From Calditrichota bacterium (GTDB lineage Bacteria > Calditrichota > Calditrichia > RBG-13-44-9 > J042): DNA of 64,000 nucleotides. The translations under genes were made by a program, and so were the position numbers. This document shows positions 36,527-48,009 of this stretch, one piece after another (the stretch's first letter is position 1; each line of letters begins with the position of its first letter). The notes beneath the pieces are model-generated. The model was not told where the DNA came from, made no database searches, and was given only the letters and a program-made list of their open reading frames with translations. The DNA is taken from NCBI GenBank assembly GCA_013150955.1, contig JAADJD010000004.1, forward strand, positions 24,284 through 88,283, in the 5' to 3' direction.

Positions 36527-36555
36527 TTGACTAAACTTTGTTCAATTTGTAAATT
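36527..36555 (+). promoter_or_regulatory. Putative promoter of the rpsL-rpsG-fusA group
   Basis: TTGACT at 36527-36532, a 17-bp spacer and TAAATT at 36550-36555 lie in the AT-rich 102-bp gap between rpoC and rpsL. The start would be about 30 bp before the rpsL initiation codon. Spacing is ideal and the -35 element matches at 5 of 6 positions. Called by eye. Confidence 0.5.
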
Positions 36556-36591
36556 TTAAGGCTGTGACTTTTTAGGTGAAGGAGGAGAAAG

Positions 36592-36966
36592 TTGCCAACG
36601 ATCAACCAGATTATTCGGTTCGGGCGCAAAAAAATTGAGAAGAAAAATAAGGCACCGGCGCTGGGGGGATGTCCCCAGAAACGCGGTGTGTGTACCCGTG
36701 TGTACACCACCACGCCCAAAAAGCCAAATTCCGCGTTACGGAAAGTGGCGCGTGTTCGCTTAACCAATGGCATTGAAGTGACCGCTTATATTCCGGGTGA
36801 AGGCCACAACCTGCAGGAGCACTCCATTGTGCTCATTCGCGGGGGCCGTGTTAAGGACTTGCCCGGTGTGCGTTATCACATTATCCGCGGTACGCTGGAT
36901 GCGGCAGGTGTGGAGGATCGGAAAAAGAGCCGTTCCAAGTACGGAACCAAGAAGCCAAAACAATAA
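36592..36966 (+). CDS. rpsL: 30S ribosomal protein S12
   Basis: A 124-residue decoding-centre protein ([20 protein letters not shown]). The loops [13 protein letters not shown] and [13 protein letters not shown] carry the lysines that are wild type for streptomycin sensitivity. It starts with TTG, set 6 nt after GGAGG, which leaves little doubt about the codon. First gene of the str group; a promoter-like sequence lies just upstream. Confidence 0.98.
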   Translation: MPTINQIIRFGRKKIEKKNKAPALGGCPQKRGVCTRVYTTTPKKPNSALRKVARVRLTNGIEVTAYIPGEGHNLQEHSIVLIRGGRVKDLPGVRYHIIRGTLDAAGVEDRKKSRSKYGTKKPKQ

Positions 36967-36980
36967 AATCTTGGGGTTGA

Positions 36981-37451
<471 letters not shown>

Positions 37452-37487
37452 AGGAGTTAACGGTTTAATGAAGGATGAAGTAAGCAG

Positions 37488-39572
37488 ATGTCCAAGCGAT
37501 TTCCATTAGAAAAATTACGAAATATCGGAATAATGGCCCATATCGATGCGGGCAAGACGACCACCACGGAGCGGATTTTGTTCTACACCGGTCGGGTGCA
37601 TCGAATGGGCGAGGTCCATGAGGGTTCTGCCACCATGGACTGGATGGAGCAGGAAAAGGAGCGCGGTATCACCATTACATCCGCAGCGACGACCTGTTTC
37701 TGGCGTGATCATCGAATTAACATTATCGATACACCCGGACATGTGGATTTTACCGCCGAAGTGGAGCGTTCCCTGCGGGTGCTGGACGGGGCGGTGGCCC
37801 TGTTTTGTGCGGTCGGCGGCGTGGAGCCACAATCCGAAACGGTATGGCGACAGGCAGATAAATATGGGGTTCCCCGGATTGCCTTCGTCAACAAGATGGA
37901 TCGGGTGGGAGCGGATTTCTACAATGTGGTGGAAATGATGAAGGTGCGACTGGGAGCCCATCCGGTTCCGGTACAAATTCCGCTGGGCGAAGGCGAGTTG
38001 TTTACCGGGTTGGTGGATCTGGTGAAAATGAAGGCCGTGATTTACGATGAAAGCAGTCTGGGAACCCGCTGGTATGAAGAAGAGATTCCCCGGGACTTGA
38101 TGGATCGGGTGGAAGAGTACCGGACGATTCTGGTTGAGGCGGCGGCCGAATTCGACGATCGCCTGATGGAAAAATATCTGGACGGGGAAGAGATTGAAGA
38201 GCAGGAACTGAAGGCCGCCATCCGAAAGGGCACCCTGAAGAGTCATCTGGTGCCGGTGCTGTTGGGGTCAGCGTTTAAGAACAAGGGAATTCAGCGGTTA
38301 CTGGATGCGGTGATCGACTATTTACCCTCTCCACTGGACATAGCTGCCGTTCAGGGGGTTGATCCCCGAACCGACAAAGTGGTGGAGCGGCCGGTTTCGG
38401 ATGATGCGCCCTTTACGGCACTGGCCTTCAAGATTATGACCGATCCCTATGTGGGGAAGTTGACCTTTTTCCGCGTCTACAGCGGGTCGGCGAAAGCCGG
38501 TTCTTACGTGTACAACACGGCGTCGGGGAAGAAGGAACGTTTTGGCCGGTTGCTGCAAATGCATGCCAATCATCGGGAAGATATTGACGAGGTGTTTACG
38601 GGCGATATTGCGGCGGCGGTGGGGTTGAAGTACACCAAGACCGGGGATACCCTGTGTGATCCCAACAAGCCGATTATTCTGGAATCCATGAAATTCCCCG
38701 AGCCAGTGATTTCGGTGGCCATTGAGCCCAAATCCAAGGCCGATGCCGACAAGCTGAGCGAGGCGCTGGGGAAGTTGAGTGATGAGGATCCGACCTTCCG
38801 GGTTTCCACCGATGAAGAAACGGGACAGACCCTGATCAGCGGAATGGGAGAGTTGCATCTGGAAATCATTGTGGATCGGTTGTTGCGGGAGTTTAAGGTG
38901 GGAGCGCGTGTGGGGCGGCCTCAGGTGGCGTACAAGGAGACGATTACGCGAGCCGAAAAGGCGGAAGGCAAGTTTGTGCGGCAGACCGGTGGTCGTGGGC
39001 AATACGGTCACGTGTGGATTGAAATGGAGCCCAACGAGAAGGGTAAGGGTTTTGAGTTTGTGAACAAAATTGTCGGCGGAGTTATTCCCAAAGAATTCAT
39101 TCCGGCCGTAAAGTTGGGCATTGAGGATGCGTTGAAAAACGGCGTGCTGGCGGGTTATCCAGTTGTGGATGTGAAAGTGACCCTGTTCGATGGCTCCTAT
39201 CACGAAGTGGATTCCAGTGAAATGGCGTTTCGGGTTGCCGGGTCCATGGCTGCCAAAGAAGCCATGCGAAAGGCCAATCCCATTCTGCTGGAACCCATCA
39301 TGGAAGTTGAGGTGGTGGTACCGGAAGAATATATGGGGGATGTAATCGGGGATTTGAATTCGCGACGTGGGAAGGTGACCGGCATTTTACCCCGAAAAGA
39401 TGCGCAGGTGGTGGAGGCGCTGGTGCCACTGGCGGAAATGTTCGGTTATGCCACGCGCTTGCGCTCGTTAACACAGGGACGCGCGGTCTACACCATGCAG
39501 TTTCATCATTACGATGCGGTACCTCAGGAAATTGCGGATAAAATCATTGAGAACATTCAAACGAAAAAATAA
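37488..39572 (+). CDS. fusA: Elongation factor G
   Basis: A 694-residue translocation GTPase. G1 [19 protein letters not shown], switch [22 protein letters not shown] and G4 NKMDR are present, then domains II-V with the [14 protein letters not shown] stretch of domain IV. Normal length for a canonical EF-G. In many bacteria tufA follows; here rpsJ follows directly, 17 bp on. Confidence 0.98.
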   Translation: MSKRFPLEKLRNIGIMAHIDAGKTTTTERILFYTGRVHRMGEVHEGSATMDWMEQEKERGITITSAATTCFWRDHRINIIDTPGHVDFTAEVERSLRVLDGAVALFCAVGGVEPQSETVWRQADKYGVPRIAFVNKMDRVGADFYNVVEMMKVRLGAHPVPVQIPLGEGELFTGLVDLVKMKAVIYDESSLGTRWYEEEIPRDLMDRVEEYRTILVEAAAEFDDRLMEKYLDGEEIEEQELKAAIRKGTLKSHLVPVLLGSAFKNKGIQRLLDAVIDYLPSPLDIAAVQGVDPRTDKVVERPVSDDAPFTALAFKIMTDPYVGKLTFFRVYSGSAKAGSYVYNTASGKKERFGRLLQMHANHREDIDEVFTGDIAAAVGLKYTKTGDTLCDPNKPIILESMKFPEPVISVAIEPKSKADADKLSEALGKLSDEDPTFRVSTDEETGQTLISGMGELHLEIIVDRLLREFKVGARVGRPQVAYKETITRAEKAEGKFVRQTGGRGQYGHVWIEMEPNEKGKGFEFVNKIVGGVIPKEFIPAVKLGIEDALKNGVLAGYPVVDVKVTLFDGSYHEVDSSEMAFRVAGSMAAKEAMRKANPILLEPIMEVEVVVPEEYMGDVIGDLNSRRGKVTGILPRKDAQVVEALVPLAEMFGYATRLRSLTQGRAVYTMQFHHYDAVPQEIADKIIENIQTKK

Positions 39573-39589
39573 ATGGGAGAGGTGGAACG

Positions 39590-39898
39590 GTGCCTGGTCA
39601 GAGTATTCGCATAAAATTAAAGGCCTACGATCATCATTTGATTGATAAGTCGGCGGAAAAAATTATTACCACAGCCAAGGCAACGGGTGCGCTGATTTCC
39701 GGTCCCATTCCGTTGCCGACCAAACGCAGTTTGTTCACTGTGCTGCGTTCACCGCACATCGATAAAAAATCGCGCGAACAGTTCGAAATGAAAGTGCACA
39801 AACGTTTGATTGACATCCACAATGCCACGAACAAAACCATTGACCAATTGATGAAGCTGGAATTGCCAGCTGGCGTGGATATCGAGATTAAGACGTGA
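39590..39898 (+). CDS. rpsJ: 30S ribosomal protein S10
   Basis: A 102-residue head protein, also the NusE partner of NusB in antitermination. [19 protein letters not shown] and the [20 protein letters not shown] loop identify it. It starts with GTG after GAGAGGTGG. First gene of the S10 group, fused in order to the str genes with a 17-bp gap. Confidence 0.97.
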   Translation: MPGQSIRIKLKAYDHHLIDKSAEKIITTAKATGALISGPIPLPTKRSLFTVLRSPHIDKKSREQFEMKVHKRLIDIHNATNKTIDQLMKLELPAGVDIEIKT

Positions 39899-39930
39899 GG
39901 AATCGTGCAGAAAACGCTCTGGAGAGAATC

Positions 39931-40551
39931 ATGAGTGGATTGATTGGAAAAAAAATTGGAATGACCCGGATTTTCGATGAAGAAGGGAATGTGGTGCCGG
40001 TGACGGTCATTCAGGCGGGACCCTGCTATGTGACCCAGATTAAAACCGTCGAACGGGATGGATACGAGGCCATACAGCTGGGTTTTGATATCAAGAAGGA
40101 AAAGAATACCACCAAACCGTTGTTGGGACATTTTAAGAAGGCCAATGTGCCGCCGTTGCGTAAGTTAAAAGAATTTCCACCGTTTAAAGATCGGGAAGTG
40201 AAGCTGGGGGATGTGATTACGGTGGATATTTTTCAGCCCGGTGAAATTGTGAAGGTTTCTGGAACCAGTAAAGGGCGGGGATTTGCTGGCGTGGTGAAAC
40301 GCCATGGTTTTGGCGGCGGTCCCAAAACGCACGGTCAGTCGGATCGTTTGCGTGCACCGGGGTCTATCGGACAAAGTTCGTTTCCCTCTAAAGTTTTCAA
40401 GGGCATGCGAATGGCGGGACACATGGGCAACAAGCGTGTCTCCGTTCTGGGATTGAAAGTGATTAAAGTCGATCCCGAAAAGAATCTGCTTTTCGTCAAG
40501 GGTGCGGTGCCCGGAGCCCGGAATAATTACGTGGAAATTTATAAACGATAG
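39931..40551 (+). CDS. rplC: 50S ribosomal protein L3
   Basis: A 206-residue protein near the peptidyl-transferase centre. It starts [19 protein letters not shown] at the ATG at 39931 after GGAGAG. The conserved [20 protein letters not shown] loop, which carries the glutamine-methylation region in other species, and [20 protein letters not shown] are present. Confidence 0.98.
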   Translation: MSGLIGKKIGMTRIFDEEGNVVPVTVIQAGPCYVTQIKTVERDGYEAIQLGFDIKKEKNTTKPLLGHFKKANVPPLRKLKEFPPFKDREVKLGDVITVDIFQPGEIVKVSGTSKGRGFAGVVKRHGFGGGPKTHGQSDRLRAPGSIGQSSFPSKVFKGMRMAGHMGNKRVSVLGLKVIKVDPEKNLLFVKGAVPGARNNYVEIYKR

Positions 40552-40591
40552 ATAACTGGATAACGGAGAACTGTAAACGTTGGGTAGAGCT

Positions 40592-41221
40592 ATGGAATTG
40601 GATGTCTACAAACTGGATGGCACAAAGACCGGAGAAAAGGTCACCTTAAATCCCGAGGTGTTTGAAATAAAGCCAAATGATCACGTGATTTACCTGGCGG
40701 TAAAGGCGTATCTGGCCAATCAGCGGCAGGGTACCCATAGTGTGAAGAATCGGGCAGCGGTGTCGGGTGGTGGACGGAAGCCATTTCGTCAAAAGGGAAC
40801 CGGTCGGGCCCGTCAGGGAACCATCCGGGCACCCCACATGGTTGGTGGAGGGCGTGCGTTTGGACCGCATCCCAGGGACTATACTCAGGATTTGCCCAAG
40901 AAGGTGAAGCGCCTGGCCCGAAAGTCTGCCCTGAGTTACAAGGCGCGGGAAAACAAAATTGTGGTGGTGGAAGATTTTAAGTTTGATGAGCCCAAGACCA
41001 AGAAAGTTGTGGAACTGCTGCAAAATCTTAATATTAATGATCGAAAAGTCCTGTTCATTACTGCGGATTATGATCTGAATTTTTATAAGTCAGCACGGAA
41101 CATTCCCTACAAGTGGGTATTAAAAGCACCTGAATTCTCGACCTATGACATTGTCAATGCCCAGGTGCTGGTATTTCAAAAGAGTGCGGTCCAAACGGTA
41201 AACGAGGTGTTGGCAAAATGA
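40592..41221 (+). CDS. rplD: 50S ribosomal protein L4
   Basis: A 209-residue protein lining the exit tunnel. The tunnel loop KPFRQKGTGRARQGTIRAPH and GGGRAFGPHPRDY are typical. The ATG at 40592 (MELDVYKLDGTKTG) matches the family start; an in-frame TTG at 40580 would add four residues. In enterobacteria L4 autoregulates the S10 operon through the leader; no such leader is visible before rpsJ. It overlaps rplW by 4 bp. Confidence 0.97.
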   Translation: MELDVYKLDGTKTGEKVTLNPEVFEIKPNDHVIYLAVKAYLANQRQGTHSVKNRAAVSGGGRKPFRQKGTGRARQGTIRAPHMVGGGRAFGPHPRDYTQDLPKKVKRLARKSALSYKARENKIVVVEDFKFDEPKTKKVVELLQNLNINDRKVLFITADYDLNFYKSARNIPYKWVLKAPEFSTYDIVNAQVLVFQKSAVQTVNEVLAK

Positions 41222-41520
41222 GAGATCCGAGAGACATCATCATCGAGCCGGTTTTGACGGAAAAAGCCATGCGGCTGAAGGACGAAGCCAATCAGTACGT
41301 TTTCAAGGTGGCAATGGATGCCAATAAAATTGAAATCAAAAGAGCCCTGGAAGCGCGGTTTGATGTGAAGGTAAAAAGTGTGCGTACCATGATTGTGAAG
41401 GGCAAACCCCGGCAACGGTTCACACGTTCCGGGCTGGTACGGGGCTATACCTCCCGGTGGAAAAAGGCCATTGTGACGCTGGAAGAAGGCAGCAAATTCG
41501 ATTTTCTGGAAAACGTATAG
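41218..41520 (+). CDS. rplW: 50S ribosomal protein L23
   Basis: A 100-residue exit-site protein, the docking point of trigger factor and SRP. IIIEPVLTEKAMRLKDEANQ and VKSVRTMIVKGKPRQ are typical. Its ATG overlaps the stop of rplD (ATGA), implying coupled translation. Confidence 0.97.
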   Translation: MRDPRDIIIEPVLTEKAMRLKDEANQYVFKVAMDANKIEIKRALEARFDVKVKSVRTMIVKGKPRQRFTRSGLVRGYTSRWKKAIVTLEEGSKFDFLENV

Positions 41521-41540
41521 GATAGATCTGGAGAATAGAT

Positions 41541-42365
41541 ATGGGATTGAAAAAATACAAACCGATTACACCTGGTTTACGCTTTCGCGTGGATGTGACG
41601 CGTGAGGACATTACCGCGGATGAGCCGGAACGCTCATTGGTTCAGCGGCTTCCCCGAACGGGCGGTCGAAACAATCAGGGGCGAATCACGGCCTGGCAAC
41701 GCGGTGGCGGGCATCGCAAGCTGTATCGAATAATCGATTTTAAGCGGGACAAGCGGGACATTCCCGCCACGGTGAAAACCATTGAGTACGATCCCAATCG
41801 CAGTGCGCGCATTGCCTTGCTGGCATATGCAGACGGGGAAAAACGATACATTCTGGCACCCGACGGGTTAAAGGTGGGTGACCAGGTGATGGCGGGTGAG
41901 AATGCGGAAATTAAGGTGGGCAATGCGTTGCCGCTGGGACGGATCCCCCTGGGGATGATGGTGCACAACATCGAATTGTATCCCGGTAAGGGCGGACAGG
42001 TGGCCCGCAGTGCCGGTACGGCCGCTCAGTTGATGGCGAAAGAAGGCGAATGGGCCCTGTTGAAGATGCCGTCCGGCGAAATTCGCAAATTCCGGATGGA
42101 GTGCTACGCGACGGTAGGACAGGTCAGCAATGTGGACCACATTAACATCTCCCTGGGCAAAGCCGGTCGTGCGCGCTGGCGCGGGCGGCGACCCAATGTG
42201 CGGGGTGTGGCCATGAACCCCATTGATCACCCAATGGGGGGTGGCGAGGGGCGTTCTTCTGGTGGACGCCATCCCTGTTCCCCCTGGGGGAAACTGACAA
42301 AAGGATTGAAAACCCGTAAGAAACGTAAACCTTCGGATGCGTTGATTGTGAAACGACGGAAATAA
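41541..42365 (+). CDS. rplB: 50S ribosomal protein L2
   Basis: A 274-residue core protein required for peptidyl-transferase assembly. Diagnostic segments are [20 protein letters not shown], the [12 protein letters not shown] stretch and the C-terminal [20 protein letters not shown] carrying the conserved histidine. Normal length, 20 bp after rplW. Confidence 0.98.
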   Translation: MGLKKYKPITPGLRFRVDVTREDITADEPERSLVQRLPRTGGRNNQGRITAWQRGGGHRKLYRIIDFKRDKRDIPATVKTIEYDPNRSARIALLAYADGEKRYILAPDGLKVGDQVMAGENAEIKVGNALPLGRIPLGMMVHNIELYPGKGGQVARSAGTAAQLMAKEGEWALLKMPSGEIRKFRMECYATVGQVSNVDHINISLGKAGRARWRGRRPNVRGVAMNPIDHPMGGGEGRSSGGRHPCSPWGKLTKGLKTRKKRKPSDALIVKRRK

Positions 42366-42379
42366 GGAAAGAGGAAACC

Positions 42380-42667
42380 ATGGCACGATCGCTGAAAAAA
42401 GGACCATACATTGATCCCAAACTGTTCAAAAAAATTCAGAAGTTGAACGAGACCGGGCAAAAGAAGGTCATCAAGACCTGGGCCCGACGCAGCACCATTC
42501 CGCCGGAATTTGTCGGGCACACCATTGCCGTGCACAATGGCATCAAGTTTATCCCGGTCTACATTACGGAAAATATGGTCGGTCACAAACTGGGTGAATT
42601 CGCGCCGACCCGGACCTATCGGGGTCATGGGGGTAAATTAGCGGAGCGCATGTCCAAGGTTCGATAA
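42380..42667 (+). CDS. rpsS: 30S ribosomal protein S19
   Basis: A 95-residue head protein. [39 protein letters not shown] and [15 protein letters not shown] identify it. AAGAGG precedes the ATG. Order rplB-rpsS-rplV is standard. Confidence 0.98.
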   Translation: MARSLKKGPYIDPKLFKKIQKLNETGQKKVIKTWARRSTIPPEFVGHTIAVHNGIKFIPVYITENMVGHKLGEFAPTRTYRGHGGKLAERMSKVR

Positions 42668-42687
42668 GGAAAAGGTTGAGGAAGAAG

Positions 42688-43035
42688 ATGGAAGCCATTG
42701 CCAGAGAGAAATATGTTCGGATATCGCCCATAAAGGTGCGGCGGGTGATTCAGTTGATCAAGCATAAGAATGTGGAAGAAGCGCTAAATATTCTGCATTT
42801 TACGCCCAAGCGGGCGGCAAAGGTGCTGGAGAAGGCCTTGCGTTCGGCAGTGGCCAATTTTTACGAAAAGGAAGAAGGGGCCAAAATCCCGGCCAGCCAG
42901 ATCTACATCAAAAATGCGTACGTGGACAATGGCCCCATGCTGCGGCGATTTCGACCCATGTCCATGGGGCGTGTGGGACGGATTCGCCGACGGACCAGTC
43001 ACATTACCATTATTTTAGAAAACAAAGAAGATTAA
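42688..43035 (+). CDS. rplV: 50S ribosomal protein L22
   Basis: A 115-residue protein whose beta-hairpin lines the exit tunnel. KYVRISPIKVRRVIQLIKHK, ALRSAVANFYEK and the hairpin GPMLRRFRPMSMGRVGRIRR are present, with no change that I recognise as macrolide resistance. The ATG at 42688 follows GAGGAAG; a TTG at 42676 could add four residues. Confidence 0.97.
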   Translation: MEAIAREKYVRISPIKVRRVIQLIKHKNVEEALNILHFTPKRAAKVLEKALRSAVANFYEKEEGAKIPASQIYIKNAYVDNGPMLRRFRPMSMGRVGRIRRRTSHITIILENKED

Positions 43036-43054
43036 TTGAGCGGAGGAGTGCGCT

Positions 43055-43690
43055 TTGGGTCAGAAAACGAATCCAATAGGCTTTCGGTTAGGGTTTATTA
43101 AGACCTGGAATTCCCAGTGGTTTGATGAGAAGAACTTTGCGAAGACGCTGAACGAAGACCTGTTCATCCGGCGCTACATTCGGCAGCGTTTTAAAGATGG
43201 TGCGGTGTCCAAGATCGAGATCGAGCGAACGGCGAAGCGAATTCTGATCGACATTCACACGGCGCGACCCGGTGTGGTAATCGGAAAAAAGGGAGCGGAA
43301 GTGGACAAGCTGAAGGTGGAGCTGAGCAAGCTGATTTCCAAGGATGTGCAAATCAATATTACCGAAATCAAGCATCCGGAACTGGATGCGTTTCTGGTGG
43401 CTCAAAACATTGCCCGTCAGCTGGAAGGGAAGGTGTCCTTTCGTCGGGCAATGAAGCGGGCAATTACCGCGGCCATGCGCCTGGGTGCTGAAGGAATTAA
43501 AATATCCTGTGCGGGACGTCTGGGCGGGGCGGAAATGGCCCGTACCGAAAGCTACAAAGAGGGGCGCATTCCCCTGCAAACGCTTCGGGCCGATATCGAC
43601 TACGCCACTGCCACCGCCATTACGACCTACGGAACCATTGGTGTGAAGGTGTGGATTTACCACGGGGATGTGATTGGGCGTAAATCGTAA
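43055..43690 (+). CDS. rpsC: 30S ribosomal protein S3
   Basis: A 211-residue mRNA-entry protein with KH domain ([20 protein letters not shown]). It begins [20 protein letters not shown] after a TTG start, which follows GGAGGAG by 8 nt. The C-terminal [11 protein letters not shown] is typical; there is no long C-terminal extension. Confidence 0.98.
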   Translation: MGQKTNPIGFRLGFIKTWNSQWFDEKNFAKTLNEDLFIRRYIRQRFKDGAVSKIEIERTAKRILIDIHTARPGVVIGKKGAEVDKLKVELSKLISKDVQINITEIKHPELDAFLVAQNIARQLEGKVSFRRAMKRAITAAMRLGAEGIKISCAGRLGGAEMARTESYKEGRIPLQTLRADIDYATATAITTYGTIGVKVWIYHGDVIGRKS

Positions 43691-43703
43691 GGAGAACTAA
43701 ACC

Positions 43704-44123
43704 ATGTTAATGCCAAGACGTGTAAAATATCGCAAGCAACATCGGGGACGCATGAAAGGAAAGGCCAGTCGGGGCAACACCCTGGCGTTTGGCCGCTATG
43801 GTCTGAAAGCCCTGGAACCTCACTGGATAACCAGTCGTCAGATTGAGGCCGCCCGAATTGCCATTACCCGTTACATCAAACGTGGCGGCAAGGTCTGGAT
43901 TCGGATTTTCCCCGATAAGCCGGTCACAAAAAAACCGGCCGAAACCCGAATGGGTAAGGGAAAGGGATCTCCCGAATACTGGGTGGCCGTGGTGAAACCG
44001 GGACGGATTTTGTTTGAGTTAGAGGGCGTATCCCCGGAAGTTGCCAAAGAAGCCATGCGATTGGCATCGCATAAATTGCCAATAAAAACCAAGTTTGTGA
44101 TGCGTGAGGAAAGTGGGGAATAG
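43704..44123 (+). CDS. rplP: 50S ribosomal protein L16
   Basis: A 139-residue protein of the A-site side of the large subunit. [39 protein letters not shown] and [19 protein letters not shown] are diagnostic. GGAG stands 8-9 nt before the ATG at 43704; a second in-frame ATG lies two codons on. Confidence 0.98.
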   Translation: MLMPRRVKYRKQHRGRMKGKASRGNTLAFGRYGLKALEPHWITSRQIEAARIAITRYIKRGGKVWIRIFPDKPVTKKPAETRMGKGKGSPEYWVAVVKPGRILFELEGVSPEVAKEAMRLASHKLPIKTKFVMREESGE

Positions 44124-44128
44124 GAGCC

Positions 44129-44350
44129 ATGAAGATCGAAGAACTGCGAAGCATGCCGATTCCGGAGCTAAAGGAACTGCTGGAAGATTTAAAGGATGAG
44201 CTGGCAAACCTGCGCATCCAGAAGGCCATGCATCAGATTGATAATCCGAATCGCATTCGGCAGGTAAAGCGGGATATTGCCCGTATCAAGACCCTTTTAC
44301 GGGAGTATGAATTGGGCATTTCGAAACCAAAACTGGAAACCAAAGAATAG
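44129..44350 (+). CDS. rpmC: 50S ribosomal protein L29
   Basis: A 73-residue two-helix protein at the exit tunnel. The motif [20 protein letters not shown], then [20 protein letters not shown], is typical. It lies 5 bp after rplP and 13 bp before rpsQ. Confidence 0.96.
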   Translation: MKIEELRSMPIPELKELLEDLKDELANLRIQKAMHQIDNPNRIRQVKRDIARIKTLLREYELGISKPKLETKE

Positions 44351-44363
44351 GTGTGGATGGATT

Positions 44364-44618
44364 ATGGAGCGAGGTATCCGTAAAACCCGTGTGGGTGTGG
44401 TGGTCAGCGACAAGATGGACAAGACCGTCGTGGTGGCTGTGGAGCGGTTGGTGAAGCATCCCCTGTACAAAAAATACATTAAGCGAACAAAGAAGTTTAA
44501 GGCCCACGATGAACGCAATGAGTGCCAGGTTGGCGACAAGGTAAAAATTATGGAAACACGACCTTTAAGCAAGACCAAGCGTTGGCGGGTGGTTGAAATC
44601 TTGGAAAAAGTAAAGTAA
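44364..44618 (+). CDS. rpsQ: 30S ribosomal protein S17
   Basis: An 84-residue body protein. [20 protein letters not shown] and DEVKI-type residues in [20 protein letters not shown] identify it. The ATG at 44364 (MERGIRK) is the family start; the frame is open upstream into rpmC but unlike S17 there. Confidence 0.96.
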   Translation: MERGIRKTRVGVVVSDKMDKTVVVAVERLVKHPLYKKYIKRTKKFKAHDERNECQVGDKVKIMETRPLSKTKRWRVVEILEKVK

Positions 44619-44637
44619 AACGGTTTGGGGTGGTATC

Positions 44638-45006
44638 ATGATTCAGGAATATACACGGCTGAATGTGGCGGATAATTCGGGTGCGAAAAAGGTCATGTGC
44701 ATCCGGGTGCTGGGTGGCACGGGTAAACGTTACGGAACGGTTGGCGATATCATTGTCGTGTCGGTCAAAAGCGCTATTCCCAATGCGCCGGTCAAAAAGG
44801 GTGAAGTCTCCCGTGCGGTAATCGTTCGCACCAAGAAAGAAATCCGACGGGAAGATGGATCGTACATTCGATTTGATGAAAACGCTGCGGTGCTGCTGGA
44901 CAATCAGGGGGAACCCAGAGGGACCCGCATTTTCGGTCCGGTAGCCCGAGAATTACGCGAGAAGGATTTTATGAAAATCATTTCGTTGGCGCCTGAGGTT
45001 CTTTAA
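44638..45006 (+). CDS. rplN: 50S ribosomal protein L14
   Basis: A 122-residue interface protein. [39 protein letters not shown] and the C-terminal [12 protein letters not shown] are diagnostic. First gene of the spc-type group, 19 bp after rpsQ with no visible promoter between. Confidence 0.98.
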   Translation: MIQEYTRLNVADNSGAKKVMCIRVLGGTGKRYGTVGDIIVVSVKSAIPNAPVKKGEVSRAVIVRTKKEIRREDGSYIRFDENAAVLLDNQGEPRGTRIFGPVARELREKDFMKIISLAPEVL

Positions 45007-45019
45007 GAGGAATGGAAAA

Positions 45020-45337
45020 ATGAGGAAAGTTGTGAAAAACGATCTGGTAATGGTGATTAGCGGAAATTATCGGGGCAAGACCGGAAAAATTCTGAAAGTT
45101 TTTCCGAAGAAGAATCGCGTCATTGTGGAAGGGGTGAATCTGATCAAACGCCATACACGTCCCACGCAGAAATTACCCCAGGGTGGGATTATTGAAAAAG
45201 AGGCTCCGATTCATATTTCCAATGTTAAAGTGATTTGCCCCAAGTGCAATCGTCCCACGCGTGTGGGCTTTCGTTTCTTGGATGACGGTTCCAAGGTTCG
45301 CTACTGTAAACACAAAGATTGCGGCGAGATGATCTAA
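45020..45337 (+). CDS. rplX: 50S ribosomal protein L24
   Basis: A 105-residue early-assembly protein. The KOW motif [20 protein letters not shown] is followed by [20 protein letters not shown]. The C-terminus has two cysteine clusters, [12 protein letters not shown] and [10 protein letters not shown], a possible zinc ribbon with an uneven second pair. Standard place before rplE. Confidence 0.97.
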   Translation: MRKVVKNDLVMVISGNYRGKTGKILKVFPKKNRVIVEGVNLIKRHTRPTQKLPQGGIIEKEAPIHISNVKVICPKCNRPTRVGFRFLDDGSKVRYCKHKDCGEMI

Positions 45338-45356
45338 ATATGGGGAACGGTGAGTA

Positions 45357-45908
45357 ATGGAGAAATATATTCCACGACTGCAGAAAAAATATCGCGAAGA
45401 GATTATACCGGCCTTGATGAAACGTTTTGGCTATAAGAACGTGATGCAGGTACCTCGGTTGGAAAAGATCGTGCTAAATATGGGTGTGGGTGAAGCGGTA
45501 CAGGATCCCAAGGAGCTGGATCGCGCCATGGAAGACCTGGCCATCATTTCCGGACAGAAGCCGGCGTATACCACGGCCAAGAAATCAATCTCCAATTTTA
45601 AGTTGCGCAAGGGAATGAAAATTGGTTGCCGGGTCACCCTGCGCGGTGCTCGCATGTATGAATTCCTGGATCGTTTCATCAATCTGGCGGTTCCGCGCAT
45701 TCGCGACTTTCGGGGTCTGTCGGATAAATCATTCGATGGACGGGGGAATTATTCAGTGGGTATCCGGGAACAAATTATTTTCCCCGAAATTAATGTGGAT
45801 AAAATCGATAAGATCCGCGGACTGGACATCACCTTTGTCACCACAGCGGATAATGATGAAGAAGCTTACGAATTGTTAAAAGCGTTTGGGATGCCATTTA
45901 AAAAATAA
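45357..45908 (+). CDS. rplE: 50S ribosomal protein L5
   Basis: A 183-residue central-protuberance protein contacting 5S rRNA and the P-site t[43 protein letters not shown] and [20 protein letters not shown] identify it. Family-normal length. Confidence 0.98.
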   Translation: MEKYIPRLQKKYREEIIPALMKRFGYKNVMQVPRLEKIVLNMGVGEAVQDPKELDRAMEDLAIISGQKPAYTTAKKSISNFKLRKGMKIGCRVTLRGARMYEFLDRFINLAVPRIRDFRGLSDKSFDGRGNYSVGIREQIIFPEINVDKIDKIRGLDITFVTTADNDEEAYELLKAFGMPFKK

Positions 45909-45923
45909 AAAAGGAGAAGTGCG

Positions 45924-46109
45924 TTGGCCAAGAAAGCATTAATCGCAAAGGCGAAAAAACCACAGAAATTTAAAGTGCGTGAATATCATCGCTGCGAACG
46001 GTGTGGTCGTCCCAGAGCCTATTACCGGAAGTTTGGCCTGTGCCGCATTTGTTTCCGTGAGCTGGCAAACAAAGGCGAAATTCCTGGCGTAACCAAGGCA
46101 AGCTGGTAA
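45924..46109 (+). CDS. rpsN: 30S ribosomal protein S14, zinc-binding type Z
   Basis: A 61-residue short S14 with all four zinc ligands: Cys24/Cys27 (YHRCERCGR) and Cys40/Cys43 ([10 protein letters not shown]). It starts with TTG, 7 nt after AAGGAG. No zinc-free paralogue is seen in the window. Confidence 0.97.
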   Translation: MAKKALIAKAKKPQKFKVREYHRCERCGRPRAYYRKFGLCRICFRELANKGEIPGVTKASW

Positions 46110-46127
46110 AAATCGGGAGATGTGAAT

Positions 46128-46526
46128 ATGTCGATGTCTGATCCTATTGCTGATTTCTTAACACGAATTCGAAATGCCCTGATGGCAAAACACCGAATGG
46201 TGGATATACCTGCTTCGAACATGAAGAAAAGAATGGCCCAGATTTTGTACGAACAGGGCTTTATTCGCAATTACATCATCATAGACGATGGCAAGCAGGG
46301 AATCATTCGCCTGTTTTTAAAATATGATCGCAACGGGCGACCGGTGATTCATGAATTGAAGCGGATTAGCAAACCTGGTCGTCGGGTGTACGTTCCGGTT
46401 GACCAGTTGCCTCGTGTAAAAAACAACATGGGCATTGCCATTATCAGTACCTCCAAAGGTGTGATGACCGAACGCCAGGCGAAAAAAGAAAGGGTTGGTG
46501 GAGAAGTTCTCTGTTACATCTGGTGA
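46128..46526 (+). CDS. rpsH: 30S ribosomal protein S8
   Basis: A 132-residue protein binding the central 16S domain. [18 protein letters not shown] and the C-terminal [20 protein letters not shown] with GGEVLCYIW are diagnostic. GGGAG is 8 nt from the ATG at 46128, which is preferred over a GTG at 46122. S8 represses spc operons in E. coli; no target site was identified here. Confidence 0.97.
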   Translation: MSMSDPIADFLTRIRNALMAKHRMVDIPASNMKKRMAQILYEQGFIRNYIIIDDGKQGIIRLFLKYDRNGRPVIHELKRISKPGRRVYVPVDQLPRVKNNMGIAIISTSKGVMTERQAKKERVGGEVLCYIW

Positions 46527-46549
46527 CCAAAACTGAGAGGGGTTCTAAA

Positions 46550-47089
46550 GTGTCTCGAATTGGGAGATTGCCAATAAAAGTTCCTGAAAATGTGGACGTG
46601 AAAATTGAGAAGGGCCTGGTTACGGTGAAAGGGCCCAAGGGTGAGTTAAAACAGGAAATTCACCCGGACATGATTGTGGAGATGGAAGATCGGACCATCT
46701 ACGTCAAACGACCTTCAGATGATAAGCAATGGCGCGCTTTGCACGGTTTGACGCGAACATTGATTAACAATATGATCGTTGGGGTAACACAGGGCTACAC
46801 CAAAAAGCTGGTTATCGAAGGTGTGGGATACCGCGCCGAAAAGAAGGGGAAGGGCATCCAGCTGGCCCTGGGATATTCTCATCCTATTTATTTTGTGCCC
46901 CCGGCCAGCATTCAGGTGGATGTACCGGCTCCGACGCAGATTACCGTTTCCGGCATTGACAAGGTGCTGGTAGGGCAGGTGGCGGCTAAGATTCGTTCGT
47001 TTCGGCCACCGGAACCTTACAAGGGTAAGGGCATTCGCTACGAAGGAGAGATTATCCGACGCAAGGCGGGTAAAGCAGGCGCTAAATAA
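46550..47089 (+). CDS. rplF: 50S ribosomal protein L6
   Basis: A 179-residue protein near the sarcin-ricin loop. It starts with GTG (then SRIGRLPIKVPENVDV), 7 nt after GAGAGGGG. The repeat-fold segments TVKGPKGELKQEI, LVIEGVGYRAEKKGKGIQLA and RPPEPYKGKGIRYEGEIIRR are typical. A start at 46523 inside rpsH would add nine non-L6 residues. Confidence 0.97.
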   Translation: MSRIGRLPIKVPENVDVKIEKGLVTVKGPKGELKQEIHPDMIVEMEDRTIYVKRPSDDKQWRALHGLTRTLINNMIVGVTQGYTKKLVIEGVGYRAEKKGKGIQLALGYSHPIYFVPPASIQVDVPAPTQITVSGIDKVLVGQVAAKIRSFRPPEPYKGKGIRYEGEIIRRKAGKAGAK

Positions 47090-47106
47090 ACGGCGAAGGA
47101 GTGTGA

Positions 47107-47460
47107 GTGATCATGAAGAGATTGGACAGAAGAAAACGACGGAAAAAGAAAATCATTGGAACCCCGGAACGTCCGCGACTGGTGGTGTATCGGAGTTTAA
47201 AGTATATCTATGGACAAATTGTGGATGACACCCAGCAAAAAACGCTGTTTGGGGCATCCAACCTGAGCAAGGAGATTCGTGACGAAGTTAAAAAAGCCAA
47301 AAGCAAAATCGAAGCCAGTCGCATTGTGGGGCAATACATTGCCAAAAAAGCGCTGGAGAAGAATATTAAGAAGATTGTCTTTGATCGGAATGGTTACAAG
47401 TATCACGGTCGGGTGAAGGCATTGGCCGAAGGTGCCCGAGAAGGTGGTTTAGAGTTCTAA
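47107..47460 (+). CDS. rplR: 50S ribosomal protein L18
   Basis: A 117-residue 5S-rRNA-binding protein with the basic N-terminus [20 protein letters not shown] and the C-terminal [20 protein letters not shown]. The start could be the GTG at 47107, 5 nt after AAGGAG, or the ATG at 47113. It lies 17 bp after rplF. Confidence 0.97.
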   Translation: MIMKRLDRRKRRKKKIIGTPERPRLVVYRSLKYIYGQIVDDTQQKTLFGASNLSKEIRDEVKKAKSKIEASRIVGQYIAKKALEKNIKKIVFDRNGYKYHGRVKALAEGAREGGLEF

Positions 47461-47477
47461 AAAAACGAAGAGAGGGT

Positions 47478-47990
47478 ATGGTGAACCAGAAGATTAATCC
47501 ACTGGAATTGGATCTGAAGGAAAAGGTTGTTTATATCAACCGGGTGGCCAAGGTTGTGAAGGGTGGACGGCGGTTTAGTTTTAGCGCGATTGTGGTCGTG
47601 GGTGATGGTAATGGTCACGTGGGTGTTGGACTGGGGAAGGCACGAGAAGTGATCAATGCCATTGCCAAAGCCACGGAAAAGGCCAAAAAGAACATTATTA
47701 AAATCAGTATCGTTGACGGCACCATTCCCTATGATGTCTACGGGAAATACGGTGCAGGGAAGGTAATCCTGAAACCGGCATCTCCGGGTACCGGAGTGAT
47801 TGCCGGAGGGCCTGTCCGGGCCATTTGCGAAGCGGTTGGCATCAAAGACATTCTGACGAAGATTCTGGGCTCTTCCAATCCGCACAATATTGTGAAGGCC
47901 ACTCTTGTGGCGCTACAAAAGCTGGAAGATCCCATGACCATTGCCCGCAATCGAGGCAAATCGCTAAAGGAATTGTTTAGAGGGTACTGA
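47478..47990 (+). CDS. rpsE: 30S ribosomal protein S5
   Basis: A 170-residue mRNA-entry protein. [38 protein letters not shown] and [20 protein letters not shown] are diagnostic. The loop near VKGGRR, where ram and spectinomycin changes occur in other species, looks normal. Confidence 0.98.
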   Translation: MVNQKINPLELDLKEKVVYINRVAKVVKGGRRFSFSAIVVVGDGNGHVGVGLGKAREVINAIAKATEKAKKNIIKISIVDGTIPYDVYGKYGAGKVILKPASPGTGVIAGGPVRAICEAVGIKDILTKILGSSNPHNIVKATLVALQKLEDPMTIARNRGKSLKELFRGY

Positions 47991-48009
47991 ATAGCAGAGA
48001 GAAAAGGTT